A DNA stretch of 5,775 nt from Gemmatimonadota bacterium (GTDB taxonomy: Bacteria; Gemmatimonadota; Gemmatimonadetes; Gemmatimonadales; GWC2-71-9): assembly GCA_003222235.1 (NCBI GenBank), contig QHVD01000312.1, positions 1 to 5,775 on the forward strand, read 5' to 3'. The stretch's first letter is position 1; every line of letters begins with the position of its first letter. The notes beneath the pieces are model-generated. The model did not search any database and was not told the origin of the DNA. It was given only the letters and a program-made list of their open reading frames with translations. This document shows positions 3,794 through 5,775 of this stretch, in pieces. The translations under genes and the position numbers were made by a program.

Positions 3794-5775
3794 TCAGCGC
3801 TGGGCGTTGGCCAGATCCCTGACCGCGGCGGCCAGCGTCCGCACCTTTTCGGACCCGGCTTCGGAAGTTACGGGCATGCCCCCGACGACTACTACCGGGG
3901 CCCGGCCGGTCGCTCCCCCGGCATCGCGGTCCAGCTGCGCCGCCAGCTGCGTCAGCGCATCCCGCCGCCCCTGCCCCGAAAGCCGCTCGGCGCGGGCGAG
4001 CGCATTCCTCGTGGCGGAGACCCGGTCGGGCGCGAGGCGGCGCGAACGCGCCAGCTGGTCCAGGTAGGCGCGCGCCACCACGAAGCTCGGCGGCCAGACC
4101 AGCTTCGGCTGGTCCTGGACGTTGAGGAAGTCGAAATGCACCAGCTTTGCCGCGTCGATCTCGTTCTGCGAGATGAAGCCGCTGGGCACGAGCTCGAACA
4201 CGTCGAGCCCCCGCGCGATCTCCGAGCTCACTATGTACCCGTTGTGCCAGTAGGCGGACCACGACCCCGCGCCGACGAGCTTGGTCTCGAAGTAGGCGAT
4301 CTCCGTCGGGTGCGCCGGGTCGGTCCAGTCGAACACGGAGATGCCGCCCTGATACCAGCCCTGGACCATGATGTCGCGCCCGGGGATCGGGATCAGCGAG
4401 CCGTTGTGGGCGACGCAATTCTCGAACTGCGTCTGCGGCGCCGGCAGCTTGTAGTAGCTCTGGAACGTCATCGTGTCGTGGGCCACCGTGAAAATCGCAT
4501 CGGCTCCCCACTCGGGCTTGTCCGTCGGCCGGCAGCGGGCCTGCAGGCCTCCGCCCCACTCGTCGGTGAACAGCACCTTGCTGCCGTCGTTGTTGAAAGT
4601 CGCCGAGTGCCAGAAGGCGAAGTTCGAGTCGGCGACCGCGGCGATCCGCCTCGGGTCGGCCACGTCGTGAATGTCGAGCAGTAGCCCGTACCCGCCGCAC
4701 GCGCCGCCGGCGAGGCCGATGGCCGGATAGACCGTGATGTCGTGGCACTGCGTGGGCCCCGGGCGCACGCCGCCCGGGCCGGACGGCGGATTGACGATCT
4801 TGTCCACGATGCCCTGGAGGGCCGTGCGCAGGGCGGCGCTGTCCACGCCCGTGGGCGCGCCGGTTCCCTGCCGCGCCTTGACGATGCTGTCGAGCTGACG
4901 CCCGACGAAGCCAGGCCCCAGAACGATCTCCGCGCCGTGCACGGTCGCCGTGAACCCACCCTTGGCGCGCGCTTCCGCAGCCGCCTTGGCAGCGGCGGCG
5001 ATGTCTTCCGGCGCCTCGGCGTGCGATTGCCGCGCGGTCAGGCCAGCGAGGATGGCCGGCTTGCCCAGCACATGCGCCTGCTCGGGATGGGCGAGGGACA
5101 CCTGGATCACCTCGATACGGAACAGCTCGCTGTTCGGGTCCTGGTCGGGCATGAGCGCCGAGCATCCCGCGAGCTCGTTGGGCGAGCGGACCGGGGCCGA
5201 GCCGGACACGTAGATGTAGACGTTCGCCGTGTCGTTCGGGTCCGTCACCACGGTGTGGGTGTGCGAGCCACGGCACGTCTGCACGTTGGCCACGTTCTTC
5301 GGGTGGGCGATGTCGCTGATATCGAAGATGCGAATGCCGCGCAGCCGGTCCTTGCTGACCGTGTCGGGCACGCCCTGCGTGCCGCAGTCGATGCGGCCGT
5401 TCGGGGCTTCCCCGGAGGCGAACAGCAGGTTGTGATAGACCGAGACGTCATTCTGCGATCCCGGGCACACGTAGGCCGTGACCAGCGTGGGGCGGCTCGG
5501 CCGCGAGAGGTCCCACACCTGAAACCCGTGGAAGTTGCCCTGAATGACGTAATTCCCCACGAACGCGAGGTCGGAGTTGATGAACTCGTAGTTTCCCGGG
5601 TTGCTGTGGTCGATGAATTGCTCCGACGGTGGAGTCGTCGAGACCAGCCGGACGTTCCACGCCGCCTCGGCGGCATTCATCCAGCCGGCACGAAGCCCGA
5701 CGCGCGGGTCCGGCTTGGGCGCGGCGGCGGGCAGGTCGAGCTTGGACGAAGCGCACGCGGCGCACAGCGCCGCGA
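3794..5775 (-). CDS. Exported LVIVD-repeat beta-propeller protein (5' end beyond window)
   Basis: The frame stays open from 3794 through the right edge, giving at least 660 residues. Before the internal ATG at 5680 it still encodes AALCAACASSKLDLPAAAPK and then DPRVGLRAGW, an Ala/Cys-rich end of a signal peptide or an imperfect lipobox, so the true start lies outside. Counting from that ATG, propeller blades show the G-[FIL]-x-[VI]-x-D-x(2-3)-[DRP]-x-x-x-P signature at GFQVWDLSRPSRP (52-64), GIRIFDISDIAHP (115-127), LLLDIHDVADP (333-343) and GISVFDWTDPAHP (446-458). A roughly 100-residue non-propeller insert occupies 205-310. Eight cysteines lie between 72 and 422, an even number compatible with disulfides in an exported protein. 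Residues 534-626 form a helical tail. Function is unknown; such proteins are presumed surface or periplasmic binding proteins. Confidence 0.85.
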   Translation of the reverse strand, partial: AALCAACASSKLDLPAAAPKPDPRVGLRAGWMNAAEAAWNVRLVSTTPPSEQFIDHSNPGNYEFINSDLAFVGNYVIQGNFHGFQVWDLSRPSRPTLVTAYVCPGSQNDVSVYHNLLFASGEAPNGRIDCGTQGVPDTVSKDRLRGIRIFDISDIAHPKNVANVQTCRGSHTHTVVTDPNDTANVYIYVSGSAPVRSPNELAGCSALMPDQDPNSELFRIEVIQVSLAHPEQAHVLGKPAILAGLTARQSHAEAPEDIAAAAKAAAEARAKGGFTATVHGAEIVLGPGFVGRQLDSIVKARQGTGAPTGVDSAALRTALQGIVDKIVNPPSGPGGVRPGPTQCHDITVYPAIGLAGGACGGYGLLLDIHDVADPRRIAAVADSNFAFWHSATFNNDGSKVLFTDEWGGGLQARCRPTDKPEWGADAIFTVAHDTMTFQSYYKLPAPQTQFENCVAHNGSLIPIPGRDIMVQGWYQGGISVFDWTDPAHPTEIAYFETKLVGAGSWSAYWHNGYIVSSEIARGLDVFELVPSGFISQNEIDAAKLVHFDFLNVQDQPKLVWPPSFVVARAYLDQLARSRRLAPDRVSATRNALARAERLSGQGRRDALTQLAAQLDRDAGGATGRAPVVVVGGMPVTSEAGSEKVRTLAAAVRDLANAQR

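Noticed and set aside
3789..5276. Upstream extension of the peroxiredoxin frame
   Set aside because: It is an Arg/Gly-rich shadow of the propeller gene with no peroxiredoxin similarity before the residue near 3785.

Overview
The window looks like chromosomal DNA of a GC-rich, free-living bacterium. Almost all genes lie on the minus strand. A lineage such as Gemmatimonadota, Acidobacteriota or a similar soil group is plausible, because exported LVIVD-type beta-propellers, Tat-exported M20 proteins and DUF4440 proteins are common there. No ribosomal or marker gene is present, so this is a weak inference.

Read along the minus strand (right to left), the right half is a compact gene cluster. A secreted or lipid-anchored LVIVD-repeat beta-propeller enters from the right edge (3794 to beyond 5775). 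It is followed within a few bases by a truncated 1-Cys peroxiredoxin (3444-3785), then 8 bases later by an M20-family hydrolase-like protein with a Tat signal (1927-3435), then 15 bases later by a small DUF2255 protein (1498-1911). The short gaps suggest one transcript. After a 129-base gap with an inverted repeat comes a separate exported DUF4440 (NTF2-like) protein (916-1368).

The left part (281-915) has no convincing protein gene but is rich in secondary structure. It holds a 121-base segment closed by a 7-bp terminal helix (420-540), which has a tRNA-like D-arm on the minus strand but no T-arm. It also holds a three-way-junction repeat made of two TGAA-loop hairpins inside a GTTGTTC/GAACAAC stem (703-761), a GGCCGG/CCGGCC hairpin, and a perfect 28-bp palindrome (796-823). 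At the left edge is a toxin-antitoxin pair: a complete ribbon-helix-helix antitoxin (38-280), then the first eight codons of what looks like a MazF/PemK toxin with a TTG start, running off the window.

The most interesting points are three. The M20 protein appears to have lost three of its five canonical metal ligands while keeping the general base and the overall fold signature. The peroxiredoxin is cut at both ends yet still fits neatly between two genes. The structured element at 420-540 matches no RNA family I recognise.
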